Assembly (NCBI RefSeq): GCF_900107195.1
Contig: NZ_FNPB01000003.1
Span: 186,001 to 250,000 of the forward strand
Direction: 5' to 3'
Length of the DNA stretch: 64,000 nt
Source: Halobellus clavatus
GTDB taxonomy: Archaea; Halobacteriota; Halobacteria; Halobacteriales; Haloferacaceae
The translations under genes and the position numbers were made by a program. The notes under the pieces are model-generated. The model saw nothing but the letters and a program-made list of their open reading frames with translations, was not told the origin of the DNA and made no database searches. Below are positions 54,481 through 63,171 of this stretch, in pieces (within the stretch, counting starts at the first letter, position 1; the number at the start of each line of letters is the position of its first letter).

Positions 54481-55869
54481 TCAGCCGGGCGACTGCGTGA
54501 GGACGGCGTCCGTCATCCAGCAGCCGTCGTACTCGCCCTCGTCGATCCGCTGTAAATAGAAGTCATATCGCCCCGTCACGGTCCCGTTCTCCCGCGTCAC
54601 GACGCCGACTCTGGCGGCGTCGTCGCTGAGTCGTTCCGGTTCGTACCGAACAGTGTCCCACGAGAGCAGCGCCGCGTACGTGGGCCCGTAGATCACCTCG
54701 CGGTACTCGGAGAAACTGTCGATCGCCCGGCGGTTCGTTGGCGATGCGAACCGGCGGATCGTCTGGATGCCCTCGTCGGATTCGTTGTCATTGTAGCGCA
54801 GCGCGTTCGTCTGAATCTGTGTGACGAGCAGGAACGATCGATTACACGACGGCGCGGGACGGGTGTTCCGCACGGTTTCAGACACTGGAGTGTCCTCCGA
54901 CGTCGTGTCACCGCGAATGACCACGCGCTTGAGCCGGTCGATGCCATCGTTCTCTGTGGTGTTTGATCCGTCGACGGCTTCGGCTTCCATACCGGCACCC
55001 GTCGAGGTACCGGGCGCGGCGGTCGTCGGTTCGACCTCGGTGGCGGTCGCTCCCGACGATGGTGCGGCGGCTCCCGAAGCACCGTCACCGGCCCCTGAGA
55101 GCGCACTCATCGGGTCACCGGGCGAGAGCCCCCCGACAGCGACCGCACCGCCGACGGCGACGAAGAAGACGAGCACGACGGCAGCGATTCGCCGGGGTGT
55201 TATCGGGGTTGCCAGTGCCGACGATCGACGCTGGTCGGCGGTGGAAGATGGCGAATCCGGCACCGATGATCCCGTAGACGTGTCTCCGGTGGCGGTGGCT
55301 CCCGGACTCGATGGCCCTTCTCTCACAGAATTCGCCGTCGGTCCCGTCGGCCGCAGTTCGGCGGACTCACTCGTGGGAACCGCACTCGATGGCGTTTGTT
55401 CAGCCGTCTTGCCGGGTGATTCGCCAGCCGTCTTGCCGGACGGTTCTTGAGGCCCACTCCGGACTGATGGGTAGGCCGATGACCGAGCCGACAGCCCGAG
55501 AAAATCCTCGCACAGCGACTCGGCGTCTTCGGGAGGGAGCGCGTACAACAGCCGCGTTCGCAGGTCGGTCGGCGTCAGGACCGACACCTCCGACCCCCTC
55601 TCCGGGGAGTCCTCGGACGGTTCGTCGTCCGATCGAACCACCGCATCGGGCTCTGTGTCGACCTCGTCAGCCGCCGACCCCGGTGGATCAACGAGGAGGG
55701 TCTGTCGATCGGTGCCCTCGCCGACGGTGACGATGGGGCCGTTGACGTCGACAGCCACGCCCGCCTCCGAACCCCAGAGTGCGCCGACGAACGCGGCGAA
55801 CTCGTCGCGGTCGAGCCGGCCTAGTGCGCTTGCGAACTCCTCTGGTGGCACGGGCGAGACGTCTGTCAT
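54481..55869 (-). CDS. Membrane-anchored protein with long disordered linkers, unknown function
   Basis: The protein has 462 residues. Residues 1-70 (PEEFASALGRLDRDEFAAFV) form a small globular domain; 70-215 is Ser/Thr/Pro/Glu-rich linker; one transmembrane helix lies near 228-250 (RIAAVVLVFFVAVGGAVAVG). A second low-complexity linker (255-310) leads to a C-terminal globular domain (about 335-462) with RYDFYLQRIDEGEYDGCWMT, similar to DUF4864 or NTF2-like domains. The N-terminal domain would be inside the cell and the C-terminal one outside. I do not recognise the family. It may sense surface conditions. Confidence 0.72.
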   Translation of the reverse strand: MTDVSPVPPEEFASALGRLDRDEFAAFVGALWGSEAGVAVDVNGPIVTVGEGTDRQTLLVDPPGSAADEVDTEPDAVVRSDDEPSEDSPERGSEVSVLTPTDLRTRLLYALPPEDAESLCEDFLGLSARSSAYPSVRSGPQEPSGKTAGESPGKTAEQTPSSAVPTSESAELRPTGPTANSVREGPSSPGATATGDTSTGSSVPDSPSSTADQRRSSALATPITPRRIAAVVLVFFVAVGGAVAVGGLSPGDPMSALSGAGDGASGAAAPSSGATATEVEPTTAAPGTSTGAGMEAEAVDGSNTTENDGIDRLKRVVIRGDTTSEDTPVSETVRNTRPAPSCNRSFLLVTQIQTNALRYNDNESDEGIQTIRRFASPTNRRAIDSFSEYREVIYGPTYAALLSWDTVRYEPERLSDDAARVGVVTRENGTVTGRYDFYLQRIDEGEYDGCWMTDAVLTQSPG

Positions 55870-56016
55870 TAGCGGATAGCCTGGAAGTGTGTGATGTCAG
55901 GGGGCCACTCATTTGCCGCTTGCGGCCGGCGAGGTGACGGGGGGGCAGCGATCGCCACGCGCTCAGCACACACACCGGAGGGGGCGTTCGACCCCGATCG
56001 GGCGTTTGAGTCCCGC

Positions 56017-56469
56017 TCAGGCCAGGTCCGCGTCCGCCTCCTCCGTGACACGCTCGGCGAGGTGCCGGAGGATCTGTTTCAGTTCCCGACGGTTGTACCG
56101 GCTCGTGACCGGTCGGAGGAGGAGTTCCACCGCCCGTGGGAGGCCGAGGTCGTACTCGGCGGTGTATCTGACGCAGGTCCCTCCGTCGACGGCTTCGAAT
56201 TCCCACTCGATCTGTCCCTCGATATCGCCGGTCAACTCGAAGACGATTCGTTCGGGTGGCTTGTGGACGGTGCCGTGGACCTCGCCGTCGAACGTCAGTC
56301 CCAGCAACTGGTACGTGTACGAGGCACGCTTGCCACCGTTATCGAAGGTTCCGAGCGTTTCGACGTTTGACAGGCGCGGCGAGATCCGTGCCTGGTTCTC
56401 CGGGACGTCCATATACTCGAAGACGGCTTCGGGCGGACGGTCGATCACGACTTCAGCAGCGTTTCGCAT
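56017..56469 (-). CDS. SRPBCC (START-like) small-molecule-binding protein
   Basis: The 150-residue protein's opening AAEVVIDRPPEAVFEYMDVP and the central EVHGTVHKPPERIVFEL are typical of the polyketide-cyclase/SRPBCC fold with a deep hydrophobic pocket. The C-terminal helix is LLRPVTSRYNRRELKQILRH. Members bind lipids, aromatics or act on them; the ligand is unknown. It is upstream of the gene at 54481 on the same strand. Confidence 0.83.
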   Translation of the reverse strand: MRNAAEVVIDRPPEAVFEYMDVPENQARISPRLSNVETLGTFDNGGKRASYTYQLLGLTFDGEVHGTVHKPPERIVFELTGDIEGQIEWEFEAVDGGTCVRYTAEYDLGLPRAVELLLRPVTSRYNRRELKQILRHLAERVTEEADADLA

Positions 56470-56580
56470 ACGCTCAGTTCCGGGGGCGGCGCAAAAAGGG
56501 GCTGTGGATGCTGATCCGCGAGGAGTGCTGGATGCTGCTTTTGGGTGGCTGCCGATCCATCCAGCGGGGAGTCGGTGCCG

Positions 56581-58035
56581 TCAGTTCCCGTTCCCGCTTT
56601 CGGTGCTCTCGACGCCCATCGCTTGGAACAGTTTCTTTCGAACGGCTTCCTCGGTGAGTTGCAAGAGCGTATCGCGGTTCTCGTCGCTGGTCTCGATGCC
56701 GGTGAAGATCCCCAGCGGGATCTCCACGTCGCCCTGCGTCGAGTGACCGCCCGTCTCGCCGATCCCGGTGAAGGCGTCTTCGAGGATCTTCCCGATGTTC
56801 ATCCGGATGTCTTTCGAGCGCGCCGAGAGGAAGATGCGGTCGTCGGCGATTCCGAAGACCGCCGTCGTCGTGATTCCTTCGAGTTTGAGGAGGTGCTGGG
56901 CGGCCTGGCCGAGCGCGTCGCGGTCACGGATGAACCCCGCGTTCGAGACCAGGTGACTGCCCTGCACCTCGCGGTTCTGGATCGCCTCCGCCAGCACGTC
57001 GAGGGTCTCCGGCGACATCGACGGCGACTCCACCTGTTCGAGCGTGTCGTGGTTCGCGAACGGGTGGAGGTACGCCGCGGCGGTGAGATCTGCCGGCGTC
57101 GTCTCCCGCTTGAAGTCCAGGGTTTCCGAACGGATCCCGTACAGGAGCGCCGTCGCGACGGCCTCGCTCGGTGAGAGGTCGAACTCCTGGAGGTACTTCG
57201 TGAGGATCGTCGAGGTCGACGAGACGTTCGGACGGACGTCCGTGAACGCGGCCTCGATTCCATCCTCCGGTTCGTAGTGGTCGATGAAGATGTCGACCTC
57301 GGTGTCGATGTCGGGGTCGCCCGACTTCATGTGATCCACGAGCGCGACCGCGCCGTACTCCGAGAGCGACTTCCCCTCCGAGAGCGGCACCAGTTCGATC
57401 CCGAGGAGATTGACGAACGCGCGGTTCTCCTGGTGACCGATGTCGCCGTCGTAGTTGATCACGGCGTCGATACCGTGTTCTCTGGCGATCGCCTGCAGGG
57501 CGGCCGCGGAGGCGATCGAGTCGGGATCGGGGTTGTCGTGAGTAAGTACGGCCAGTCCGCCGGTCGCATTCTCGAGTACCTCCGCGAGTTGGCGGGCCTT
57601 GTACTCGAGTTCGCCCGACTCCAGCGATCGCAGTGTGGAGTCCGCGATGACTTCGGAGGGGTTGATCACGACGTCCGCGCCCAGTTCCGCGAGTTCGTCC
57701 TCCGAAACCGGGTCCGAGGCGCGAACGACGACGAATCGGTCGCCACCGTGTCCGCGGATCGACGAGACGGCTGCCTTGTTGGCTTCCACGTCCGACGACA
57801 GGATGAGAACGACGTCTCTGTCCGCTACGGCGTCCACGACGTCGGGATCCGCGATGTCGATCTGTTGAGCGTTCAGATCCTGATCGCGGAGCGATTCGAC
57901 CCGGTTCTCGTCTTTGTCGAGGATGAGGACGTCTTTCCCGTCCTCGACGAGGCCCTCTGCCACCGCGTAGCCCACGCTCCCACATCCGAGGATGGCGTAC
58001 GAAGACATCGACGAGATTGTGACCCCGGTACTCAT
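56581..58035 (-). CDS. TrkA-N/DHH/DHHA1 phosphoesterase
   Basis: The 484-residue protein has three parts. Residues about 10-135 form a Rossmann NAD-binding domain as in TrkA (YAILGCGSVGYAVAEGLVED). Residues about 160-330 form the DHH domain: THDNPDPDSIASAAALQAI, ALVDHMKSGD and IFIDHYEPEDG. The C-terminal DHHA1 domain has GETGGHSTQGDVEIPLGIF. DHH-DHHA1 enzymes cut oligonucleotides, pAp or cyclic di-AMP. The third motif here is DHY instead of DHH. The fused nucleotide-sensing domain suggests a regulated hydrolase. ATG at 58035 (MSTGVTISSMSSYAIL) is used; 58008 (MSSYAIL) is possible. Confidence 0.88.
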   Translation of the reverse strand: MSTGVTISSMSSYAILGCGSVGYAVAEGLVEDGKDVLILDKDENRVESLRDQDLNAQQIDIADPDVVDAVADRDVVLILSSDVEANKAAVSSIRGHGGDRFVVVRASDPVSEDELAELGADVVINPSEVIADSTLRSLESGELEYKARQLAEVLENATGGLAVLTHDNPDPDSIASAAALQAIAREHGIDAVINYDGDIGHQENRAFVNLLGIELVPLSEGKSLSEYGAVALVDHMKSGDPDIDTEVDIFIDHYEPEDGIEAAFTDVRPNVSSTSTILTKYLQEFDLSPSEAVATALLYGIRSETLDFKRETTPADLTAAAYLHPFANHDTLEQVESPSMSPETLDVLAEAIQNREVQGSHLVSNAGFIRDRDALGQAAQHLLKLEGITTTAVFGIADDRIFLSARSKDIRMNIGKILEDAFTGIGETGGHSTQGDVEIPLGIFTGIETSDENRDTLLQLTEEAVRKKLFQAMGVESTESGNGN

Positions 58036-58161
58036 TCTGGACCATTCTCCGGACGGCCGCCACTTAACAGCACTCGTTCGTTCGGACGCGCTGACAATCA
58101 TACCTTGGCCCGGCGGAAAGGAAACATCTTTAATCGCGCCACCGGAACGAATGATTGCAAT

Positions 58162-58235
58162 GGGCCGGTAGCTCAGTCCGGCAGAGCGTCTGACTCTTAA
58201 TCAGACGGTCGCGCGTTCAAATCGCGTCCGGCCCG
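58162..58235 (+). tRNA. tRNA-Lys (anticodon CTT)
   Basis: This class I tRNA has 74 nt. The acceptor GGGCCGG pairs with CCGGCCC, with G as discriminator. The D-arm is GCTCAGTCCGGCAGAGC; the anticodon arm is TCTGA-CTCTTAA-TCAGA, giving CTT. The T-arm contains GTTCAAATC. CCA is not encoded. Confidence 0.96.
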
Positions 58236-58341
58236 TTCTATACTCCGAGTATCTTCGCGTCCGCAGCGCAGCGGGTCTCGCACCGACCACTGAAGGTCCG
58301 TTGGGAGGGCAAAGATCTCTTCGGGGGGCCACCTGCACCTG

Positions 58342-58827
58342 TCACTCGTCGGCGAGTTCTTCCAGCAGCGTCTCCAGTTCGTAGTTCTCCAGCGCCCGGG
58401 TGCTGTGTCTGAGAGACGAGACGACAAAAGTCGAGTTCGTCCGGCGGATCTCCTCGATCGTTTCGAGGTCGGTGATGAGGCGCTCGACCATCTCCTGATC
58501 CGGGAGGTGCGCGATCACGACGAAGTCGGTCTCGCCCATCGTGAAGTACGCCTGAGACACCCCCTCGACGTCAAGGATCTTGTGTTCGAAGTCGTGGTGT
58601 GAGCCGTTGTAATCGGTCAGGAGTTCGATGATGACGGTCACGCCGAGTCCGACCGCATCGAGGTCGATATCGTAGAGGTCGTTCTCGATGATCCCCGCCT
58701 CGCGGAGGTTGTTCAGCCGGTAGTGGATCGTCGAGACGGGAATGTCGGTCTCCTCGTGAAGCCGCTCTGGGCTCCCGGTGCCGAGATCCGAGATGGCCTT
58801 CAGGAGGCGGATGTCGCGTTCGTCCAT
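58342..58827 (-). CDS. Lrp/AsnC-family transcriptional regulator
   Basis: The 161-residue protein has an N-terminal HTH (MDERDIRLLKAISDLGTGSP, then TDIPVSTIHYRLNNLREAGI) and a C-terminal RAM ligand-binding domain (VTVIIELLTDYNGSHHDFEH, VSQAYFTMGETDFVVIAHLP). Lrp-type proteins are octamers that sense amino acids. The last 20 residues (STRALENYELETLLEELADE) are an extra helix. MDERDIRLLK at 58827 fixes the start; the frame upstream is open but not conserved. Ligand and targets are unknown. Confidence 0.93.
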   Translation of the reverse strand: MDERDIRLLKAISDLGTGSPERLHEETDIPVSTIHYRLNNLREAGIIENDLYDIDLDAVGLGVTVIIELLTDYNGSHHDFEHKILDVEGVSQAYFTMGETDFVVIAHLPDQEMVERLITDLETIEEIRRTNSTFVVSSLRHSTRALENYELETLLEELADE

Positions 58828-58936
58828 AGTTCCGATGCGGACCCGTTTCTGCCCGGAGGGGTTGTATGTTGCGCTACGGCCGGTGGTCCCTACGCAGTCC
58901 CACAAACGACTTATACCCCGGCCGGAGACGTGGTGT

Positions 58937-59269
58937 ATGGTCGAACCGTTACAGCTCTCGCTTGATCCGACCCAGCTCGGTCTGGAGTTCGGAAGCGGCG
59001 CGTTGATCGGCGGAATCATCGGGTTCGCGGCCAAGAAGGTCGCGAAGGTGATCGCCGTCATCATCGGATTGGAGCTCGCGCTGTTCAAGTTTCTCGAATC
59101 CCGCGGCATCCTGAGCGTCGACTGGGAACGTCTCACGTCGGGGCTCGTAAAGACCACCCAGACGGCCGCCGACGGGACGCCCCCGGACTGGATCTCGACG
59201 ATCCTCTCGACGCTATCGATCTCTGCGGGGTTCACCGGCGGCTTCCTGGCCGGGTTCAAGAAGGGATAA
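58937..59269 (+). CDS. FUN14-family membrane protein
   Basis: The 110-residue protein has FGSGALIGGIIGFAAKKVAK followed by VIAVIIGLELALFKFLESRG, and a third hydrophobic stretch TISAGFTGGFLAGFKKG-like at the end. The Gly-rich GGFxxGFKxG end is typical of FUN14 proteins, which in eukaryotes include the mitophagy receptor FUNDC1. Function in archaea is unknown. It is convergent with the SBDS gene, 24 bp between stops. Confidence 0.87.
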   Translation: MVEPLQLSLDPTQLGLEFGSGALIGGIIGFAAKKVAKVIAVIIGLELALFKFLESRGILSVDWERLTSGLVKTTQTAADGTPPDWISTILSTLSISAGFTGGFLAGFKKG

Positions 59270-59293
59270 TTCTCCGGTACTCCCAGCGCGGCC

Positions 59294-60019
59294 TCAGCGG
59301 GTGCTGAGTTCGTCTTTCTCCTTGATGATCCGGGTCTCGGCCTCACCGGACGTGTGTTCGTTCACCAGATCGTAGAATTCGTTTTGCATTCCCGCGGGGA
59401 ACGTGACGACACCCACCCACGAGCCGTCCGGCTGCCACTCTTCACGCTCGAGATCCCCGTACTCTCTGACCTGCGCCTGCGTTTTACCGGCGTATTCGGG
59501 AGGCACCTGCACCGCGACGGTCACCTCGTCGAAGCGGATCGGGATCACGGGTCGGAGCGCGTCCAGCGCTTCGTCGACCTGCGCCTCGACGGGTTCCATC
59601 GGATCGACGCGAAAGCCCGCTTCTTCGAGCGCGCGCTCGATCCGCTCGGGCGGGTGCGGCGCGTTGTCCATCTGTGGGTTCACCGCATTCCGCGCGATGC
59701 GGTTGATGAGGTTCTTGCGTTTCTGTTCCTGCATTTCTCGGCGTTGATCGGCCGTGATCTGGATCTCTCCCTCACGGATCACCTCGGGGATGATTTCGAG
59801 GGGATCTGTCGTCTCGAAGACGGTCTTGAGGTCCTCCTCGGCCGGGCGATCGCCACGGGAAGCGTCCTCGAAGACGTCTTCGGCGGCGATCACGTCCTCG
59901 AGGTCGCCCTCGAATTCGCCGCGTTTGATCGCCAGTGCGGCGTCGGGGTCGACGAGTACCTCGAACCGCTCGCCGTGCGATTCGAGTCGTGCCGTTACGG
60001 CCTCGTCAAGTGAGATCAT
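59294..60019 (-). CDS. sdo1: Ribosome assembly factor SBDS
   Basis: SBDS helps release a factor from the 60S subunit in eukaryotes and acts in late large-subunit maturation in archaea (241 residues, usual length). The N-terminal FYSH domain ([40 protein letters not shown]), the helical domain ([40 protein letters not shown]) and a C-terminal ferredoxin-like domain are all complete. MISLDEAV at 60019 is the start; the 30 codons upstream are non-coding. Confidence 0.95.
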   Translation of the reverse strand: MISLDEAVTARLESHGERFEVLVDPDAALAIKRGEFEGDLEDVIAAEDVFEDASRGDRPAEEDLKTVFETTDPLEIIPEVIREGEIQITADQRREMQEQKRKNLINRIARNAVNPQMDNAPHPPERIERALEEAGFRVDPMEPVEAQVDEALDALRPVIPIRFDEVTVAVQVPPEYAGKTQAQVREYGDLEREEWQPDGSWVGVVTFPAGMQNEFYDLVNEHTSGEAETRIIKEKDELSTR

Positions 60020-60187
60020 ACCTCCCCTTTCGAGTTCGGGGGTAAAAAGCCTCCCTGCACCGGATTCAGTTCGGACTCTGTCCCCGGATGCGAAGCCGAC
60101 CGTCCGCACCCGTGAGTCGGGGGCAGGGTCGCCGATATCTGGCGTTTAACGACTGATTATACGTCAAAATCGCGTGATAACTCACGA

Positions 60188-60195
60188 TTAATTAA
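60188..60195 (+). promoter_or_regulatory. TATA-like box of the zinc microprotein at 60221
   Basis: TTAATTAA lies 26-33 nt before the ATG at 60221, at the distance expected for a leaderless transcript. Confidence 0.45.
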
Positions 60196-60220
60196 CTGAC
60201 GGTAGGCTGTATGCCATCGT

Positions 60221-60400
60221 ATGACCCGCGTCGTCGATCGTGAATCCTCCGTGTCCGCCTCCGCCTACCACGTCGTCTGTCACGACTGTCAGACCGAATC
60301 GATCGCCTTCGCAGAGGACGAAGCGGAAGCGCAGCTCTCTGAACATCGGTCTGAGACTGGTCACAACGTGGAAGTTGCGCTCCTCGCGGACAACGGCTGA
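60221..60400 (+). CDS. CxxC...HxxxxxH zinc-finger-like microprotein (59 residues)
   Basis: ATG to TGA gives 59 residues. Residues 1-17 are polar (MTRVVDRESSVSASAYH), then CHDC (Cys20, Cys23) and, after a helix rich in Glu and Ala, EHRSETGH (His42 and His48), a CCHH arrangement like a classical zinc finger. The tail VEVALLADNG is beta-like. A TATA-like box lies about 30 nt before the ATG. The frame is convergent with trxA at 20 bp. I do not know the family; haloarchaea encode many such short zinc proteins. Confidence 0.72.
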   Translation: MTRVVDRESSVSASAYHVVCHDCQTESIAFAEDEAEAQLSEHRSETGHNVEVALLADNG

Positions 60401-60419
60401 CCGCGCGAGCGACGGCTGA

Positions 60420-60758
60420 TTACGCCGCCAGCTCTTCGATGACCGCGAGAAGGTCGTCCTTGTCCTGCACACCGACCACGCTGTCCTGTTTCGATCCGTT
60501 CTTGTAGAACTCCAGCGTCGGGACCGAGCGGACGCCGGCGTCTTTGGCGAGGTCCTGGAGCTCGTCGATGTCGACTTTGAGGACGGCCGCGTCTGTCTCC
60601 GAGGCGAGTTCCTCGACGGTCGGCTCGAGCATCTTACACGGACCGCACCACTCAGCGTGGTAATCGACCATTACGACGTCGTGGTCTGCAACGAGTTCAT
60701 CGAACTGGTCTGCGTTCTCGACGTGGATCGGCGCGCCGGTCGCTTCGGGCGTGCTCAT
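60420..60758 (-). CDS. trxA: Thioredoxin
   Basis: This disulfide reductase is 112 residues long, the usual size. The redox motif is WCGPC (Trp37 to Cys41), the cis-Pro is in VRSVPTLEFYKNG, and the buried Asp is in VMVDYHAEW. The N-terminal STPEATGAPIHVENADQF is a short haloarchaeal extension. It probably serves thioredoxin reductase-dependent thiol homeostasis in the cytoplasm. Confidence 0.96.
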   Translation of the reverse strand: MSTPEATGAPIHVENADQFDELVADHDVVMVDYHAEWCGPCKMLEPTVEELASETDAAVLKVDIDELQDLAKDAGVRSVPTLEFYKNGSKQDSVVGVQDKDDLLAVIEELAA

Positions 60759-60824
60759 ACCACACCTTTTCGCGGCAGCCCCTTACCTATTTCGAGGGTT
60801 GGGCCACTGATCGCACGACCGAAG

Positions 60825-61493
60825 TCACCGCTCGTCGACGTCGTACTCGAGGAGGACCCCGTCGTCGATCCGGGTCGTCGCCCGGAGCGAGAGTGACGGA
60901 AACGACTCGACGAACCCGTCACCGTCAACGAGCGTCGGTGCGTCTCGGCCGCCGATAATCAGCGAGCCCACGTAAACCGAGAGTTCGTCGACGAGCCCTG
61001 CCGCGAACAGCGAGTGGATGACCTCGCCACCGCCTTCGACCATCAGCGCCTCGATCCCGTCTGCTTCGAGCTCCGAGAGGGCCGAGTCGAGATCGACTCG
61101 TTCAGTCCCCGCGGTGAGCACGGTCGCGCCGGCGGCTTCGAGGTCTTGGCGACGCTCACCCGAGATCGACTGTGAGGTGAGCAGATACGTCTCCGCGGCG
61201 TCGTCGAGGATGCGCGAGTCCAGCGGTGTGCGGCCCGTCGAATCGACGACGACGCGGGCGGGATTCGGGGCCTCGCCGCGCTCGCGCCGCTGGTCGCGGC
61301 GGTCGTCGTCGTCGAGGGTAAGGTGGGGATCGTCCGCTAGGACTGTTCCGACGCCGACGAGGACCGCGTCGTTGTCGGCGCGGAGTCGATCCACGCGGGC
61401 GAAATCTGCCGATCCGCTGATCCGGACCTGCTCGCGGCGACGGGTCGACAGCTTCCCGTCGACGCTCGTCGCGGCGTTGACGACGATGTGCAT
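60825..61493 (-). CDS. arfC: 2,5-diamino-6-ribosylamino-pyrimidinone 5'-phosphate reductase
   Basis: This riboflavin and F420 (deazaflavin) pathway reductase uses NADPH to reduce the ribose side chain (222 residues). It shows VNAATSVDGKLSTRRREQVR, VLVGVGTVLADDPHLT, and VEGGGEVIHSLFAAGLVDEL, the RibD/ArfC reductase signature. The archaeal order is reduction before deamination. No other riboflavin gene is nearby. The insert with DDDRRDQRRERGEAP is a halophilic elaboration. Confidence 0.9.
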   Translation of the reverse strand: MHIVVNAATSVDGKLSTRRREQVRISGSADFARVDRLRADNDAVLVGVGTVLADDPHLTLDDDDRRDQRRERGEAPNPARVVVDSTGRTPLDSRILDDAAETYLLTSQSISGERRQDLEAAGATVLTAGTERVDLDSALSELEADGIEALMVEGGGEVIHSLFAAGLVDELSVYVGSLIIGGRDAPTLVDGDGFVESFPSLSLRATTRIDDGVLLEYDVDER

Positions 61494-61621
61494 ACCGGGT
61501 TCTCGACCCGGTCGGACAAGCGGATTTCGGTCACCCGCGCACGAAGGCGCACGCGAACTATTACAGTTTCTCGACAGTACGGGCAGGACTTATGTGAGCC
61601 ACCGTGGTCAGATATACGCGT

Positions 61622-62665
61622 ATGCCGCCGAAGGTGCTGATGCTCGGGTGGGGGTTTCCGCCAAACGTGAGCGGTGGACTCGACACCCACGTGGGGGAGT
61701 TGTTCGACGGGATGCGAGACCGCGGTGTCGATGTCGAACTCGTCCTTCCAGCCGAGTACGCGCCTGAGGGTCGCGAGGGGATCGTCGGCGTCCCGACCGG
61801 CGACGGCGACATCATCACCCGGGTCGGTCGGATGAGCTCGACGTTCGCCGAGCGTGCCGAGGCCGCCGACGTGATCCACACCCACGACTGGTTCGGCTAC
61901 GGACCGGGTTCGCGGGCGAAGTCGAACGCCGACGTGGAGTGGGTGACGACGTTCCACTCGCTGTCGAACGATCGGAACGTCGACCCGCCGAAACGCGAGG
62001 TGGAGACCGAACGCCGACTCACCGAACGGGCCGATCATCTGGTCGCCGTGAGCGAACTCACCGCGAACGAGGTCCACCAGCAGTACGGCGGCGACCCCAC
62101 GGTGATCTACAACGGATTCTCCGAGTGCGAGACGACCGGCCGCGACTACAAGACCGAACTCGGGATCGACGGCGAAATGCTGTTCTTCGTCGGTCGACAC
62201 ACCGACCAGAAGGGAATCTCCCACCTCGTCTACGCGCTCGAAAAGCTCCGTCGCGACGACGTGACGCTCGTGATGGGTGGATCGGGTCATCTGACCGCAC
62301 AGCTGAAGCGGTTCGCGGAACTGCTCGGTGTGGCGGACAGAATCGAGTGGGTCGGCTACGTGCCCGAAGAAGAACTCGGGGACTACTACGCGTCGGCGGA
62401 CCTGTTCGTCTCGCCGTCGCTGGCGGAACCGTTCGGCATCACGATCACCGAGGCACTCTCGGCGGGGACCCGCGTCGTCGCCACCAGAAGCGGCGTCAAC
62501 GAGGTTCTCAGCGAGGAGTGCGTCGTCGAGGTCGACCCCAACTCGGAGTCCATCGCTGCGGGCATCGAACGCGGACTCGAACTGGAGGGGACCCCGGAGT
62601 ACGATCCCATCACCTGGGACGAAGTCGTCGAGCAGACCGTCTCCTTCTACGAAGACATCGTCTGA
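61622..62665 (+). CDS. Glycosyltransferase family 4 (GT-B)
   Basis: The 347-residue protein begins PPKVLMLGWGFPPNVSGGLD, with the acceptor-site Gly-rich loop. The donor domain shows FFVGRHTDQKGISHLVYALE, VGYVPEEELGDYYASADLFV and PSLAEPFGITITEALSAGTR, the E-x7-E motif of retaining GT4 enzymes. The sugar could be glucose in glycogen or trehalose-like products, or an S-layer or extracellular glycan. The N-terminus is closest in style to archaeal glycogen synthase-like proteins. ATG at 61622 fits MPPKVLMLGWGFPP. Confidence 0.9.
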   Translation: MPPKVLMLGWGFPPNVSGGLDTHVGELFDGMRDRGVDVELVLPAEYAPEGREGIVGVPTGDGDIITRVGRMSSTFAERAEAADVIHTHDWFGYGPGSRAKSNADVEWVTTFHSLSNDRNVDPPKREVETERRLTERADHLVAVSELTANEVHQQYGGDPTVIYNGFSECETTGRDYKTELGIDGEMLFFVGRHTDQKGISHLVYALEKLRRDDVTLVMGGSGHLTAQLKRFAELLGVADRIEWVGYVPEEELGDYYASADLFVSPSLAEPFGITITEALSAGTRVVATRSGVNEVLSEECVVEVDPNSESIAAGIERGLELEGTPEYDPITWDEVVEQTVSFYEDIV

Positions 62666-62721
62666 GGTGCCCTCCGTCTCTGACGTCGGCGCGGTGAGTT
62701 GGCGGGCTGCTGCAGCCGTCG

Positions 62722-63171
62722 CTATCGCAGGAGCCGGACGTCGTGCGCCGGTTCGGGGTGTCGGATCCGGTACCCTTCGGCGGTCGACACCATTCCCTCG
62801 CTCGGCAACTCCTGTCTGGCCGCCTGATACGGACTGTCGCTCTCGATGCCTCGATACGGACTGGAACTCTCCGCACCCTGGTAGGGACTGGAGCGTTCTG
62901 CCCCCTGATACGGGCTCGAACTCTCTGCCCCTCGGTACGGGCTTGAATCAGTCGCTCCGTCCTCGGCGTTGCCGCCGCTCGCCTCGCGTTCGAAGTCTTC
63001 CGGCGGGAGATAGATCCGCTCGCCCATCTCGGACCGCACGATCACTGCGGTGTCCCGATCGCCGCGCATCGTCACGACTGTCTCCCCGTTCTCGATGGTG
63101 ACAGAGAACGTGACGCCCCCCTCGTCGTCGCCGCCATCGCCGTCGACGGTCGCGTCGTCTTCGGTACTCAT
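62722..63171 (-). CDS. Protein with nine-residue tandem repeats, unknown function
   Basis: This 149-residue protein has an acidic leader (1-20) and a small beta domain (21-62: VTFSVTIENGETVVTMRGDR, IVRSEMGERIYLPPEDFERE). Five imperfect nine-residue units follow (75-119), SSPYRGAES, SSPYQGAER, SSPYQGAES, SSPYRGIES and DSPYQAARQ, then a basic C-terminus. The repeats encode a pattern of Ser-Pro-Tyr every nine residues; similar repeats in other organisms can be phosphorylated or mediate binding. I do not recognise the family. It is convergent with the GT4 gene. Confidence 0.78.
   Translation of the reverse strand: MSTEDDATVDGDGGDDEGGVTFSVTIENGETVVTMRGDRDTAVIVRSEMGERIYLPPEDFEREASGGNAEDGATDSSPYRGAESSSPYQGAERSSPYQGAESSSPYRGIESDSPYQAARQELPSEGMVSTAEGYRIRHPEPAHDVRLLR
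62815..62949 (-). repeat. Five tandem 27-bp units inside the 62722 gene
   Basis: The DNA encoding residues 75-119 consists of five imperfect 27-bp repeats. The middle units are closest to one another, which fits recent duplication by slippage or unequal crossing-over. Confidence 0.8.

Noticed and set aside
55985-56027. tRNA-like 3' sequence (GTTTGAGTCCCGCTCAGGCCA on the plus strand)
   Set aside because: It resembles a T-loop and acceptor end, but the T-stem does not pair and no upstream tRNA parts are found.
57277-58200. Plus-strand open frame of 307 codons across the DHH gene and tRNA-Lys
   Set aside because: It is antisense to the DHH gene and runs through the tRNA; it is a shadow.
62815-62949. 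Regularly spaced repeats resembling a CRISPR array
   Set aside because: The 27-bp units are directly adjacent with no spacers and are in frame within a coding gene. No CRISPR array or cas gene was seen in the window.
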